A DNA stretch of 64,000 nt from Streptomyces triculaminicus (GTDB lineage: Bacteria > Actinomycetota > Actinomycetes > Streptomycetales > Streptomycetaceae), in NCBI RefSeq assembly GCF_017349075.1, contig NZ_JAFMOF010000005.1:248001-312000 (forward strand), read 5' to 3'. Each line of letters begins with the position of its first letter. Position 1 is the first letter of the stretch. Position numbers and translations under genes: made by a program. Positions 17,110 through 26,012 of the stretch are shown in pieces. The notes beneath the pieces were generated by a model that saw only the letters and a list, made by a program, of their open reading frames with translations, was not told where the DNA came from and did not search any database.

Positions 17110-18789
17110 TCAGCCCTGGGTGTCGCGACGGCGGCGCGTGGCGTAGACGGCGCCGCTGCCCGCGAGCAGCATCGCGCCGGCCGCGCCGAGGAGCGGGCCG
17201 GTCGGGGTGCTGGAGCCGGTCTGCGCGAGCGAGCCGGTGTCGGTGGTGGAGCCGGAGCCGCCCGTGGTGGAGCCCCCGGTGGTCGAACCGCCGGTCGTGG
17301 AGCCGCCGGTGGTGGCGGTGTTCGAGCCGGACTCCTCGCAGGCGACGCCGTCGCCGTCCGTGTCGAGCTTGGCGCTGTAGCCGGGCTCGCCCTTGCGCAG
17401 CGGCGCCTTGCCCGCGGCCGACACGGCCTCGCAGTTCTCGAACTCGGTGCCGTCGGGCAGCTTGGCGTTCGCGTCGAGCGCCACGGCCAGGGTCACCGGG
17501 TCGAGGGTCTCGCCCGCCGTGTAGTAGCCGGCGAAGGCCTTGGCGCCCTGCCCGGTCAGCGTCGCGGGGACGCCGGCCAGCGCGACGACGCCGTCCTTGG
17601 CCTTGAGCGAGCCCTCCGTGAGCTTGAGGGTCGCCAGCGGCACGTCCTTGCTGACGGTGCCGCTGGAGGTGACGTCGGCGGTCAGCATGCCGTTGGTGCC
17701 GGTCGCCTTGACCTTGATGCCGCTGAGCTTCAGGTCGAGCTTGCCGTCGTGCGCCGTGAAGCGGACGCTGCCGTTGAACTCCGCCTCGACCGCGCCGCTC
17801 GAGGCCTCGAACTTGCCGTGGCCCTTGGGGAAGCGGTAGCCGGCGCTCTTCTGCAGGGCGCCGTCACCGAGCTCCACCTTGCCCTTGCTCTTCTCGATGT
17901 ACGCGCGGAAGGACTGCTTCACGCCCCAGTCGAGGTTGCCGTCGAGGACGGTGCCGGGGGCGGGCTTCTCGCCGGGCTTCGGGTTCTCGTCCGGCTTGGG
18001 GTCTTCCGGCTTGGGCTTGGGGTCCTCGGGCTTCGGCTTGGGGTCCTCCGGCTTGGGCTGCTGCGCGGCGCCCACCTTCACCGCGAGGGTGGCCGGGTCG
18101 ACGTCCTGGCCCTCCGCGTAGGGGGACGAGCCCTGGAAGGAGAACACCTCCGCGCCGGCCTTGGTGAGCTTCGCCGGTATCTTCGCGTAGGTGACCGCGC
18201 CGCCTTCGCCGCCGCTCATCTTGCCCGCCCCGACGTCCAGGGAGGCGATGGCGACGTCCTGCTCGGTCTTGCCGCCGCGCGTGACGTCGGCGGTGATGCT
18301 GCCCTTCTTGCCCTTGGCGGTGGCGTCGGTGACGACCTTGATGTCGGAGAACTTGAGGTCGAGCTGGTAGTTCTCCTTCTCGGGGTGCGCCAGGAAGCGC
18401 ACGCTGCCCTTGAAGGTGGTGGTCAGGGCGTGCGTCGAGGGGTCGTAGGTGCCCTTGCCCCCGGCGAAGGTGAAGTCGCCGTTCTTGCGGGCCTGCCGGG
18501 CGCCGTCACCGAGCTCGATCTTGCCCTTGGCGAGGACGACGTACTTACGGAAGCTCTCCTTCACTCCCCATCTCAGCGAGCCGTCCGTGATCTCCGTCTT
18601 CGGCGGCTGCTGGGCGTCGGTCTTCTGCCCGTCGGCCGTCTTCGCGTCGGTCGTCTTGCTGTCGGCCTTCTGCCCTTCGGCCTGCGCCGGGGTGCCCGCA
18701 GCGTGCGCGGGCACGGTCAGCGCGGTGGCGCCCAGAGCGGTCGCCGTGGCCAGCGCGGCGAGTGCGGCGCGGCGTGCGGTGGCGGTCAT
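17110..18789 (-). CDS. HtaA-domain heme-binding surface protein with Excalibur domain and LAQTG sorting signal
   Basis: 559 residues. Secreted protein thought to capture heme at the cell surface and hand it to the HmuTUV-type transporter, as HtaA does in corynebacteria. N-terminal signal peptide ending A-H-A-A (about 1-31). Two HtaA domains: about residues 70-235 (starts L-R-W-G-V-K-E-S-F-R-K-Y-V) and 290-440 (starts L-D-W-G-V-K-Q-S-F-R-A-Y-I), joined by a wall-spanning K-P-E-D-P-K-P repeat. Then an Excalibur calcium-binding motif with D-T-D-G-D-G-V-A-C-E, four T-T-G-G-S repeats, and a cell-wall sorting signal: L-A-Q-T-G, a hydrophobic helix and R-R-R-R. LAxTG is the form used by class E sortases in Streptomyces. 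Good ribosome site AGGAGAG. Second gene of an iron-boxed operon. Confidence 0.9.
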   Translation of the reverse strand: MTATARRAALAALATATALGATALTVPAHAAGTPAQAEGQKADSKTTDAKTADGQKTDAQQPPKTEITDGSLRWGVKESFRKYVVLAKGKIELGDGARQARKNGDFTFAGGKGTYDPSTHALTTTFKGSVRFLAHPEKENYQLDLKFSDIKVVTDATAKGKKGSITADVTRGGKTEQDVAIASLDVGAGKMSGGEGGAVTYAKIPAKLTKAGAEVFSFQGSSPYAEGQDVDPATLAVKVGAAQQPKPEDPKPKPEDPKPKPEDPKPDENPKPGEKPAPGTVLDGNLDWGVKQSFRAYIEKSKGKVELGDGALQKSAGYRFPKGHGKFEASSGAVEAEFNGSVRFTAHDGKLDLKLSGIKVKATGTNGMLTADVTSSGTVSKDVPLATLKLTEGSLKAKDGVVALAGVPATLTGQGAKAFAGYYTAGETLDPVTLAVALDANAKLPDGTEFENCEAVSAAGKAPLRKGEPGYSAKLDTDGDGVACEESGSNTATTGGSTTGGSTTGGSTTGGSGSTTDTGSLAQTGSSTPTGPLLGAAGAMLLAGSGAVYATRRRRDTQG

Positions 18790-18922
18790 CGTGTGTTCTC
18801 TCCTAGAGGGACATGAGATACGTGAATCAAGCCGTGCGGCCCCATGACATCAGGGAGCCGGAGGGCGGGGAAGGTCCGGGGCGGTCGCGGCCGGTGCGTG
18901 GTGCGCCACATCCGACGGAGTG

Positions 18923-20308
18923 TCAGGTTCCGTTCGAGGTCCGCCGCTTCCGTGTCACGACGTACGCGGCGCCCGCCGCCACCAGCACCCCCGCACCGAT
19001 GGCGACCGGGAGCACGGGGAAGGAGGACGAGGAGGCCGGGGCGCTCTGCGCGGCCGACGGCGACGCCGCCGCCTCCGTCGTGGGCGCGCCGCCCAGGTCC
19101 GGCAGGGCGGGCAGCCGTGCCGAGGCCCGGAGGGGGACGGCGAGGGAGACGGGGTCCATCTCCGCGCCCTCCTGGTAGAGGCCGCCGAACGCCTTGGAGC
19201 CCTCGGCCGTGAGCTTCGCGGGGGCCTCGGCGACGGCGGCGAGGCCGTCCTTCTCCTTGAGGCCGGAGGCGTCGAAGGTGACGAGGGGAACGTTCTTCTC
19301 CGTGCCGCCGCCCCTCGTCACGTCCGCCGAGAGCGTGCCCTTGCCGTCCTTGGCCGCCACCGCCACCCGGCTCAGCGCGAGGTCGAGGTCCTTGCCGGTG
19401 AAGCGCAGGGTGCCGGCGAAGGCCGCGTCGAGGGTGCCGGAGGCGGCGTCGTAGGAGCCCTTGCCTGCGGGGAAGCGGAAGAGCGCGCCGCCGTCCTGGG
19501 CGCCGTCGGCGAGCTTCCAGGAGCCCCGGGCGATGGTCCCGGTGACGTACTCCCGGAAGGTCCGGCGCACGCCCCAGTCGACGGCCGCGCCGGTGAACTC
19601 CCCCTTGCGCCGCTCCTTTTCCTCCGGCGCGCTCGGCTGCGGCGAGCCGGAGGGGCGCGCGTCGGGCGACGCCGGCCCGCCGGCCACGACGTCGGCGGAC
19701 AGGCTCACCCGATCCAGGGCGGTGCCTTCGGTGTAGTAGCCGGCGAACGCCTTCGCGCCCTGCGCGGTGAGCGTGGCGGGAACGTTCGCGAGGGTGACGG
19801 ACCCGCCGCCGCCCCGCAGGTCGATGCCCGTCAGATCGAGCGAGGCGAAGGGGACGTGGGAGGCGGTGCTGACCTCGCCCGTGCCCTTGGCCTTGCCGGT
19901 CACGTCGGCGTAGAGGGTGCCGCGGCCGCCCGAGAGCCGGACGCCGGGCCGCTCGAGGGTGAGGTCGAGCTCGTGGGAGCCGTCGGGCTTGGCGTGCCCG
20001 GTGAAGCGCACGCCGCCCGCGAAGCCGGCCTCGAAGAAGCCGCTGCCGGGCCGGTAGGCGCCCTTCGCGGAGTGGAACCGGAACCGGCTGTCGCCGACCG
20101 TGGCCGCCCCGCCCCGCAGGGTCCAGCCGCCGTGCGCGACGGGCCCGGTGACATAGCCCTGGAAGGAGGACTTGATGCCCCAGTCCAGCCGCCCGCCCGA
20201 CACCGTCCGCTCGTCCTCCGCGTGCGCGAGGGGCCCGGGCGCCCATGCCGTCAGCACGGCCGCGAGCAGCGCGACCACGCTCGCGCGGGCAGGTCTGAAC
20301 GGCGGCAT
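18923..20308 (-). CDS. HtaA-domain heme-binding protein, membrane-anchored
   Basis: 461 residues with a signal peptide (cleavage near A-H-A-E, residue 30) and two HtaA domains, about 38-205 (L-D-W-G-I-K-S-S-F-Q-G-Y-V) and 235-395 (V-D-W-G-V-R-R-T-F-R-E-Y-V). The C-terminus is a transmembrane helix followed by R-K-R-R with no sorting motif before it, so it is probably held in the membrane rather than in the wall. The pair of one membrane-bound and one wall-linked HtaA protein suggests relay of heme through the envelope. First gene after the perfect iron box, divergent from the heme ABC transporter; AAAGGGG precedes the ATG by six bases. Confidence 0.9.
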   Translation of the reverse strand: MPPFRPARASVVALLAAVLTAWAPGPLAHAEDERTVSGGRLDWGIKSSFQGYVTGPVAHGGWTLRGGAATVGDSRFRFHSAKGAYRPGSGFFEAGFAGGVRFTGHAKPDGSHELDLTLERPGVRLSGGRGTLYADVTGKAKGTGEVSTASHVPFASLDLTGIDLRGGGGSVTLANVPATLTAQGAKAFAGYYTEGTALDRVSLSADVVAGGPASPDARPSGSPQPSAPEEKERRKGEFTGAAVDWGVRRTFREYVTGTIARGSWKLADGAQDGGALFRFPAGKGSYDAASGTLDAAFAGTLRFTGKDLDLALSRVAVAAKDGKGTLSADVTRGGGTEKNVPLVTFDASGLKEKDGLAAVAEAPAKLTAEGSKAFGGLYQEGAEMDPVSLAVPLRASARLPALPDLGGAPTTEAAASPSAAQSAPASSSSFPVLPVAIGAGVLVAAGAAYVVTRKRRTSNGT

Positions 20309-20334
20309 GGAAGGCCCCTTTCCTCCATAGCAAT

Positions 20335-20353
20335 TTAGGTAAGGCTAACCTAA
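20335..20353. promoter_or_regulatory. perfect iron box between divergent HtaA operon and heme ABC operon
   Basis: TTAGGTAAGGCTAACCTAA matches the 19-bp DmdR/IdeR/DtxR consensus TWAGGTWAGSCTWACCTWA at every position. It lies 26 bases from the HtaA start on one side and 38 bases from the receptor start on the other, so one repressor site can control both directions. Confidence 0.92.
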
Positions 20354-20391
20354 GCTACATCCGGATTGATTTGCCACGGAAAGGCGGGAAC

Positions 20392-21423
20392 GTGTCCCAA
20401 CGCCAGTCGGTGGGCGGGCCGATGGGCCTCCCACGCCCGCTCGGCGCCCTCGTGGCCCTGCTGGCCCTGGCCGCCATCCTCACCGGCTGCGGCGCGTCCG
20501 GCACGCCGGCGGGCACCGCCGAGGGGCAGCGGGCGGCGGCCGACCGCGTCGAACCGCTCCCCGGGACACCGGAGTCACGACTCCCCGTCACCGTGCGGTC
20601 CGCCGACGGCCATGACGTCACCGTCACCGCCACTGATCGCATCGTCCCACTCACCGGCTCGCTGTCCGAGGTGGTTTTCGGCCTCGGTCTGGGCGGCAGG
20701 GTCGTCGCCCGCGACATCACCGCCACGTTCGAGCAGGCGCGCGAACTGCCGGTCGTCACGCGCGCGCACGACGTCTCGGCCGAGAGCGTGCTCTCGCTCA
20801 AGCCCACCCTCGTGCTGGCCGAGACCACCACCGGCCCCGCCGAGGCCGTCGCCCAGATCCGGGCGGCCGGCGTCCCGCTCGTCGTCCTCGACCCGGCGAA
20901 GAAGCTGGCCGACGTCGGCACCCGCATCGAGAAGGTGGCCGCGGCGCTCGGCGTCCGCACCGCCGGGGACCGGCTGCGCGAGCGCACCGCGCAGCGCCTC
21001 GACGCGGTGAAGAAGGGCATCCCCGGAGGCGGCGCCCGAAAGCCGCGCGTCGCCTTCCTCTACCTGCGCGGCTCGGCCTCCGTCTACCTCATGGGCGGCG
21101 CGGGCTCGGGAGCCGACTCGCTCATCGAGGCGGCGGGCGGCGTCGACGCGGGCAAGGAGTCCGGCCTGCAGAAGGACTTCACCCCCCTCACCAGCGAGGC
21201 ACTGGCCAAGGCCGCGCCGGACGTGATCCTCGTGATGAGCAAGGGACTGGCATCGGTCGGCGGCGTGGACGGCCTGCTGAAGATCCCCGGCGTCGGCCAG
21301 ACCCCCGCCGGCCTGGACCGCCGCGTCGCCTCCGTCGACGACGGCGTCCTGCTGAACTTCGGGCCGCGCACGGACGCCGTGCTCAAGACCCTCGTCGAGC
21401 AGATCCACAAGGGCGGCCGCTGA
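20392..21423 (+). CDS. hmuT: heme ABC transporter substrate-binding lipoprotein (HmuT-like)
   Basis: 343 residues. Extracytoplasmic receptor that delivers heme to the permease. Signal peptide with lipobox L-T-G-C (cysteine about residue 34), then a class III periplasmic-binding fold: S-L-S-E-V-V-F-G-L-G-L, V-V-A-R-D-I-T, and S-L-K-P-T-L-V-L-A-E, typical of heme and siderophore receptors. I prefer the GTG at 20392, with AGGCGGG upstream, over a TTG seven codons earlier. First gene of hmuTUV. Confidence 0.9.
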   Translation: MSQRQSVGGPMGLPRPLGALVALLALAAILTGCGASGTPAGTAEGQRAAADRVEPLPGTPESRLPVTVRSADGHDVTVTATDRIVPLTGSLSEVVFGLGLGGRVVARDITATFEQARELPVVTRAHDVSAESVLSLKPTLVLAETTTGPAEAVAQIRAAGVPLVVLDPAKKLADVGTRIEKVAAALGVRTAGDRLRERTAQRLDAVKKGIPGGGARKPRVAFLYLRGSASVYLMGGAGSGADSLIEAAGGVDAGKESGLQKDFTPLTSEALAKAAPDVILVMSKGLASVGGVDGLLKIPGVGQTPAGLDRRVASVDDGVLLNFGPRTDAVLKTLVEQIHKGGR

Positions 21424-22542
21424 ATGGCCCTCTCGCCGAAGCCCGCTCCTCCCGCCGCCTGTCGGGAGCACGCCGCAGCGTCCCCGGCCGGCGCCGCCCC
21501 CGCGCCGGCGGGACGCCGCCGTGCCGGCCCCCTCCTCGCCCTGGGCATGACCGCCGCCCTCCTCGCCCTCTGCCTGCTGTCCGCCGGCCTCGGCGCGTAC
21601 GACATCCCCGTCGGCGACGTGCTGGGCTCGCTCCTGCACCGCGCCGGCCTCGGCGGTGAGCCGCTCGACCGGGTCGGCGAGAGCGTGCTGTGGAACGTAC
21701 GGCTGCCGCGCCTGGCGCTGGCGCTGCTGGTCGGGGCGGCACTGGGGTGCGCGGGGGCGCTGATGCAGGGGGTGTTCGGCAATCCGCTGGCCGAACCGGG
21801 CGTCATCGGCGTCTCCTCGGGCGCGGCGGTCGGCGCGGTCGCCTCGATCGCGCTGGGGCTCGGCTTCCTCGGCACCTGGACGGTGACCGCCTGCGCGTTC
21901 GCGGGCGGGCTGGCGACCGTCCTGCTCGTCTACGCGCTCGCGCGCTCGGGCGGCCGTACGGAGGTGGTGACGCTGATCCTCACCGGCATCGCGGTGAACG
22001 CCTTCGCCGGCGCGCTCATCGGACTGTGCGTCTTCCTCGCCGACAACGCGCAGCTCACACAGATCACCTTCTGGCAGCTGGGCTCGCTCGCCCAGGCGAC
22101 CTGGCCGAAGGTGCTCGCGGTCCTCCCGTGCGCCCTGGCCGGGCTGGCCGTCGCCCCCTGGTACGCCCGGAAGCTGGACCTCCTCGCCCTCGGCGAGCGT
22201 CCGGCCCGCCACCTGGGCGTGGAGGTCGAGCGACTCCGGCTGATCCTGGTGCTGGTGGTGGCCCTGCTGACGGCGGCGGCGGTGGCCGTGGCCGGAATCA
22301 TCACGTTCGTAGGGCTGTTGGTGCCGCACCTGCTGCGGATGGCGGCGGGCCCGGGACACCGCTTCCTCGTGCCGGGCAGCGCCTTGGGCGGCGCGCTCGT
22401 CCTGGTCGCCGCCGACCTCGCGGCCCGCACGGCCGCCCAGCCGGCGGAGCTGCCGCTGGGCGTCCTGACCGCCCTCTTCGGCAGCCCGTTCTTCTTCTGG
22501 CTGTTGCGCAGGACGCGGCGGAAGCAGGGAGGTTGGGCGTGA
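21424..22542 (+). CDS. hmuU: heme ABC transporter permease (FecCD family, HmuU-like)
   Basis: 372 residues with about ten membrane helices. Signature V-R-L-P-R-L-A-L-A-L-L-V-G-A-A-L-G-C-A-G in the second block and N-P-L-A-E-P-G-V-I-G-V-S-S-G-A motif, then the coupling region F-V-G-L-L-V-P-H-L-L-R that contacts the ATPase; all standard for FecCD permeases. Starts directly after the receptor stop codon and overlaps the ATPase gene, so the three are one operon. The N-terminus is an unusual Ala/Pro-rich stretch of about 38 residues. Confidence 0.92.
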   Translation: MALSPKPAPPAACREHAAASPAGAAPAPAGRRRAGPLLALGMTAALLALCLLSAGLGAYDIPVGDVLGSLLHRAGLGGEPLDRVGESVLWNVRLPRLALALLVGAALGCAGALMQGVFGNPLAEPGVIGVSSGAAVGAVASIALGLGFLGTWTVTACAFAGGLATVLLVYALARSGGRTEVVTLILTGIAVNAFAGALIGLCVFLADNAQLTQITFWQLGSLAQATWPKVLAVLPCALAGLAVAPWYARKLDLLALGERPARHLGVEVERLRLILVLVVALLTAAAVAVAGIITFVGLLVPHLLRMAAGPGHRFLVPGSALGGALVLVAADLAARTAAQPAELPLGVLTALFGSPFFFWLLRRTRRKQGGWA

Positions 22543-23390
22543 TGCGCTCGTTCTTCGCCCGCCGGGCGAGGCGGCGTCTCCCCTCCCCCCGCCCCCTCGG
22601 CTCCGTACGGGCCGAGGCCCGCGCCCTGCGGGTGCGGCTCGGTGGCCGGACAGTGCTGGACGGGGTCTGCCTCTCCGTCGCCGCCGGCGAGGTCGTGGCG
22701 CTCGTCGGGCCCAACGGCGCCGGGAAGTCCACGCTTCTGGCCGCGCTGGCCCACGATCTGCCCGCCGCCGAGGGCGAGGTGCGGATCGACGGCGGGCCCG
22801 CCGGCGGGTGGAGCGCCGGCGAACTGGCCCTGCGCCGGGCGGTGCTGCCGCAGGCGGCCGAGCTGTCGTTCCCTTTCACCGCCGGGGAGGTCGTCCGGAT
22901 GGGCCGCGCGCCCTGGGCGGGGACGCCCGCCGAGGACGAGGACGACGCGGCCGTCGAGGCGGCGATGGCCGCCACGGAGGCGGCCGGATTCGTCTCCCGC
23001 CCGTTCGCCGCGCTCTCCGGTGGCGAACGGGCCCGGGTCGCGCTGGCCCGCGTCCTCGCGCAGCGCGCCCCGCTGCTGCTGCTCGACGAGCCGACGGCCG
23101 CGCTGGACCTGCGGCATCAGGAGCTCGTGCTGCGCGTGTGCCGCGAACGCGCCGTCGCCGGGGACGCGGTGGTGGTCGTCCTGCACGACCTCGGCCTGGC
23201 CGGGGCATACGCCGATCGCGTCGTCGTCCTGCACGAAGGGCGCGTCGTGGCGGACGGTCCGCCGGCCGAGGTCTATGCGCCCGCATTGCTCGGCAGGGTC
23301 TATGGACAGCCCGTCGATGTAATTGATCATCCGCACACCGGAGAACCTTTGGTGATCCCGAGACGGGCGGGACGAGATTTTGCTTCGTGA
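22539..23390 (+). CDS. hmuV: heme ABC transporter ATP-binding protein (HmuV-like)
   Basis: 283 residues. Walker A G-P-N-G-A-G-K-S-T, Q-loop L-P-Q-A-A-E-L, signature L-S-G-G-E-R-A-R-V, Walker B L-L-L-L-D-E-P-T-A-A-L-D and switch H in V-L-H-D-L. The segment F-P-F-T-A-G-E-V-V-R-M-G-R is typical of heme ATPases. Start is GTG 22539 (GGGAGG six bases upstream) or the adjacent ATG 22542; both overlap the permease stop. Confidence 0.92.
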   Translation: MMRSFFARRARRRLPSPRPLGSVRAEARALRVRLGGRTVLDGVCLSVAAGEVVALVGPNGAGKSTLLAALAHDLPAAEGEVRIDGGPAGGWSAGELALRRAVLPQAAELSFPFTAGEVVRMGRAPWAGTPAEDEDDAAVEAAMAATEAAGFVSRPFAALSGGERARVALARVLAQRAPLLLLDEPTAALDLRHQELVLRVCRERAVAGDAVVVVLHDLGLAGAYADRVVVLHEGRVVADGPPAEVYAPALLGRVYGQPVDVIDHPHTGEPLVIPRRAGRDFAS

Positions 23391-23422
23391 GAGCAGAATC
23401 ACTCACCCGATGGGGAACAGGG

Positions 23423-23455
23423 TAGGCAAGCCTCAGATAAGTTAGGGCGGCCTAA
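23423..23455 (+). promoter_or_regulatory. tandem iron-box-like palindromes upstream of efeO
   Basis: TTAGG-GCGG-CCTAA at 23442-23455 keeps both outer arms of the DmdR/IdeR site but has a GC core. A second, half-conserved palindrome TAGGCAAGCCT lies at 23423-23433, about two helical turns away, which fits paired dimers. The pair is 60-90 bases before the efeO start. Confidence 0.6.
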
Positions 23456-23514
23456 TTCGACCGATCGTTTTAGGCCACACCCTCGTCCGCTCTCCGAGCA
23501 AGCTGGAGCCCTTC

Positions 23515-24648
23515 ATGCGAGTCCTCCGCTCCTCCGCCGTCGCCGCCATCGCGGTGGCCGCGGCCCTGACCACCGTGTCCGGTTGTGCCGAGAAGTCGGA
23601 CAAGAAGGACTCGGACGCCATTCTGGTCAAGGCCACGGATGACAAGTGCGAGGTCTCGAAGACCTCTTTCCCGGCCGGTCACATCAAGATCAATGTCGAG
23701 AACAAGGGCTCGAAGGTCACCGAGGTCTATGTCTACGGCTCGGGCGACCGGATTGTCGCGGAGCGGGAGAACATAGGCCCCGGCACCAAGGCGGAGATCG
23801 TCGCGACGATCAAGAAGGCCGGCGCGTACGAAATCGCCTGCAAGCCCGGAATGAAGGGTGACGGCATCCGCCAGAAGGTCACCGTCACCGGCGACGGCAA
23901 GCAGGAGAAGAGCGACCCCGCGCTGGACAAGGCGGTCGCCGAGTACCGCAAGTACGTCCAGCAGCAGGCCGACGAGACGATCCCGGCGGCGCAGAAGTTC
24001 GCCGACGCCGTCAAGGCCGGCGACGTGGACGAGGCGAAGAAGCAGTACGCCGTCTCCCGCATCGGCTGGGAGCGCACCGAGCCCGTGGCCGAGTCCTTCG
24101 GTGACATCGACCCGAAGGTGGACGTCCGCGAGGACGGCCTGGAGAAGGACCAGAAGTGGACCGGCTGGCACAAGCTGGAGAAGTCCCTCTGGGAGGACAA
24201 GCAGATCACCGAGGACGACAAGAAGCTGGCCGAGCAGCTGATGACGGACCTCAAGGGCTGGCAGAAGGTCGTCGGCACCGCCGAGATCACCCCGACCAGC
24301 ATGGCCAACGGCGCCAAGGAGCTGCTCGACGAGGTGGCCACCGGCAAGGTGACCGGTGAGGAGGAGCGCTACAGCCACACCGACCTCATCGACTTCCAGG
24401 GCAACGTCGAGGGCGCCGAGAAGGCCTACGAGCTGCTGAAGCCGGTCGCCTCCAAGAACGACTCGGGCCTCACCAAGGACCTGGACAAGCAGTTCGGCGA
24501 GCTGAAGAAGCTGCTGGACGACTACCGCGACGGCGACACCTTCAAGGCGTACGACAGCGTCGGCAAGGACGACCGCAAGAAGCTCTCCGACGCCGTCAAC
24601 GCCCTGGCCGAGCCGCTGTCCAAGCTCGCCGGCGCGGTCGCGAAGTAA
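23515..24648 (+). CDS. efeO: iron uptake system lipoprotein EfeO
   Basis: 377 residues. Extracytoplasmic component of the EfeUOB ferrous/ferric iron system. Lipobox V-S-G-C at about residue 24. Next comes a cupredoxin-like domain (about 35-125) with K-C-E-V and a C-K-P-G-M segment that may bind copper or iron, then the M75-like EfeO domain with Y-A-V-S-R-I-G-W-E-R-T-E-P-V-A-E-S-F-G-D, whose conserved residues are proposed metal ligands. Noticeably lower GC than its neighbours because of Lys/Asp codons. First gene of efeOBU. Confidence 0.95.
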   Translation: MRVLRSSAVAAIAVAAALTTVSGCAEKSDKKDSDAILVKATDDKCEVSKTSFPAGHIKINVENKGSKVTEVYVYGSGDRIVAERENIGPGTKAEIVATIKKAGAYEIACKPGMKGDGIRQKVTVTGDGKQEKSDPALDKAVAEYRKYVQQQADETIPAAQKFADAVKAGDVDEAKKQYAVSRIGWERTEPVAESFGDIDPKVDVREDGLEKDQKWTGWHKLEKSLWEDKQITEDDKKLAEQLMTDLKGWQKVVGTAEITPTSMANGAKELLDEVATGKVTGEEERYSHTDLIDFQGNVEGAEKAYELLKPVASKNDSGLTKDLDKQFGELKKLLDDYRDGDTFKAYDSVGKDDRKKLSDAVNALAEPLSKLAGAVAK

Positions 24649-24664
24649 GGGCGGGGGAACTTCC

Positions 24665-25984
24665 ATGGCTGACGAGACACCACAGACCACCACCGGCGCC
24701 ACGACCGACGCCACGGCCGGGCAGACGGCCGAGGAGACGACGGCGAAGGCCGCCCCCTCCCGCCGCTCCGTGCTCGGCTGGGGCGGCGCCGGGCTCGCGC
24801 TCGGTGCCGCCGCCGCGGGCGGCACCGCCGTCGCGCTGCGCACCGGCGGCGACGCCCGTCCGGCCGCCTCGGCCGGCGACGCGGTGCCGTTCCGCGGCGC
24901 CCACCAGGCCGGCATCGCCACGCCCGTCCAGGACCGGCTGCACTTCGCGTCGTTCGACGTCACCACGTCCGACCGCGAGGCGCTGATCAAGGTGCTGAAG
25001 GAGTGGACGGCCGCCGCCGAGCGGATGACGGCCGGTCACGAGATCGGCGACGGCGCGTTCGGCGGGCAGGAGGAGCTGCCGCCGGACGACACCGGCGAGG
25101 CCCTCGGCCTCAAGCCCTCCCGGCTGACCCTGACCTTCGGCGTGGGCCCCGGCCTGTTCGAGAAGGACGGCAAGGACCGCTTCGGGATCAAGGACCGGCG
25201 CCCGCAGGCCCTGATCGACCTGCCCGCCTTCCCCGGCGACAACCTCGACCCGGCCCGCAGCGGCGGCGACCTGTGCGTCCAGGCCTGCGCCGACGACCCG
25301 CAGGTCGCGGTGCACGCGATCCGCAACCTCGCCCGCATCGGCATGGGCAAGGTCGCCATCCGCTGGTCGCAGCTCGGCTTCGGCAAGACGTCCTCGACGA
25401 CGCCGGACGCCCAGACCCCGCGCAACATGATGGGCTTCAAGGACGGCACCCGGAACGTCTCGGGCACCGACACCGCCGCCCTGGACAAGCACGTCTGGGC
25501 GAGCGGGAAGGACGGCGCGGCCTGGATGGCCGGCGGCTCCTACCTCGTCGCCCGCCGCATCCGGATGCACATCGAGACCTGGGACCGCACCTCGCTGCGC
25601 GAGCAGGAGGACATCTTCGGCCGTGACAAGGCCCAGGGTGCCCCGGTGGGCAAGCAGCGCGAGCGCGACGAGCCCAACCTCAAGATGATGAAGCCGGACT
25701 CTCATGTGCGTCTGGCCCACCCGGACAGCAACAGCGGCGCCACCATCCTGCGTCGCGGCTACTCCTTCACCGACGGCACGGACAAGCTGGGCCGGCTGGA
25801 GGCGGGGCTGTTCTTCATCGCGTACCAGCGCGACGTGCGGGACGCCTTCGTGCCGCTGCAGACGAACCTCTCCCGCAACGACGCGCTGAACGAGTACATC
25901 CAGCACGTGGGCTCGGCGATCTTCGCGGTGCCGCCGGGCATCGAGGGCGACGACGACTGGTGGGGCAAGGGTCTGTTCGCGTGA
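24665..25984 (+). CDS. efeB: deferrochelatase/peroxidase EfeB (DyP type, Tat-exported)
   Basis: 439 residues. DyP-type heme peroxidase exported folded by the Tat pathway: S-R-R-S-V-L-G at 32-38 followed by a hydrophobic stretch and an Ala-rich cleavage region. The G-F-K-D-G-T-R-N motif (about 257-264) carries the catalytic aspartate, and the proximal heme histidine is expected in D-S-H-V-R-L-A-H-P. It has been proposed to oxidise Fe2+ for the permease or to extract iron from heme. 16 bases after efeO, 28 bases before efeU. Confidence 0.95.
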   Translation: MADETPQTTTGATTDATAGQTAEETTAKAAPSRRSVLGWGGAGLALGAAAAGGTAVALRTGGDARPAASAGDAVPFRGAHQAGIATPVQDRLHFASFDVTTSDREALIKVLKEWTAAAERMTAGHEIGDGAFGGQEELPPDDTGEALGLKPSRLTLTFGVGPGLFEKDGKDRFGIKDRRPQALIDLPAFPGDNLDPARSGGDLCVQACADDPQVAVHAIRNLARIGMGKVAIRWSQLGFGKTSSTTPDAQTPRNMMGFKDGTRNVSGTDTAALDKHVWASGKDGAAWMAGGSYLVARRIRMHIETWDRTSLREQEDIFGRDKAQGAPVGKQRERDEPNLKMMKPDSHVRLAHPDSNSGATILRRGYSFTDGTDKLGRLEAGLFFIAYQRDVRDAFVPLQTNLSRNDALNEYIQHVGSAIFAVPPGIEGDDDWWGKGLFA

Positions 25985-26012
25985 ACGACCCCCGCACGGA
26001 AGGAGAGGCCGC

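Noticed and set aside
17230-17330. Tandem repeats in HtaA gene looked like a possible CRISPR or minisatellite
   Set aside because: They encode T-T-G-G-S repeats of the linker before the sorting signal and lie in frame; no spacers.
17950-18070. Repeats of about 24 bases in the same gene
   Set aside because: In-frame K-P-E-D-P-K-P coding repeats, a protein linker.
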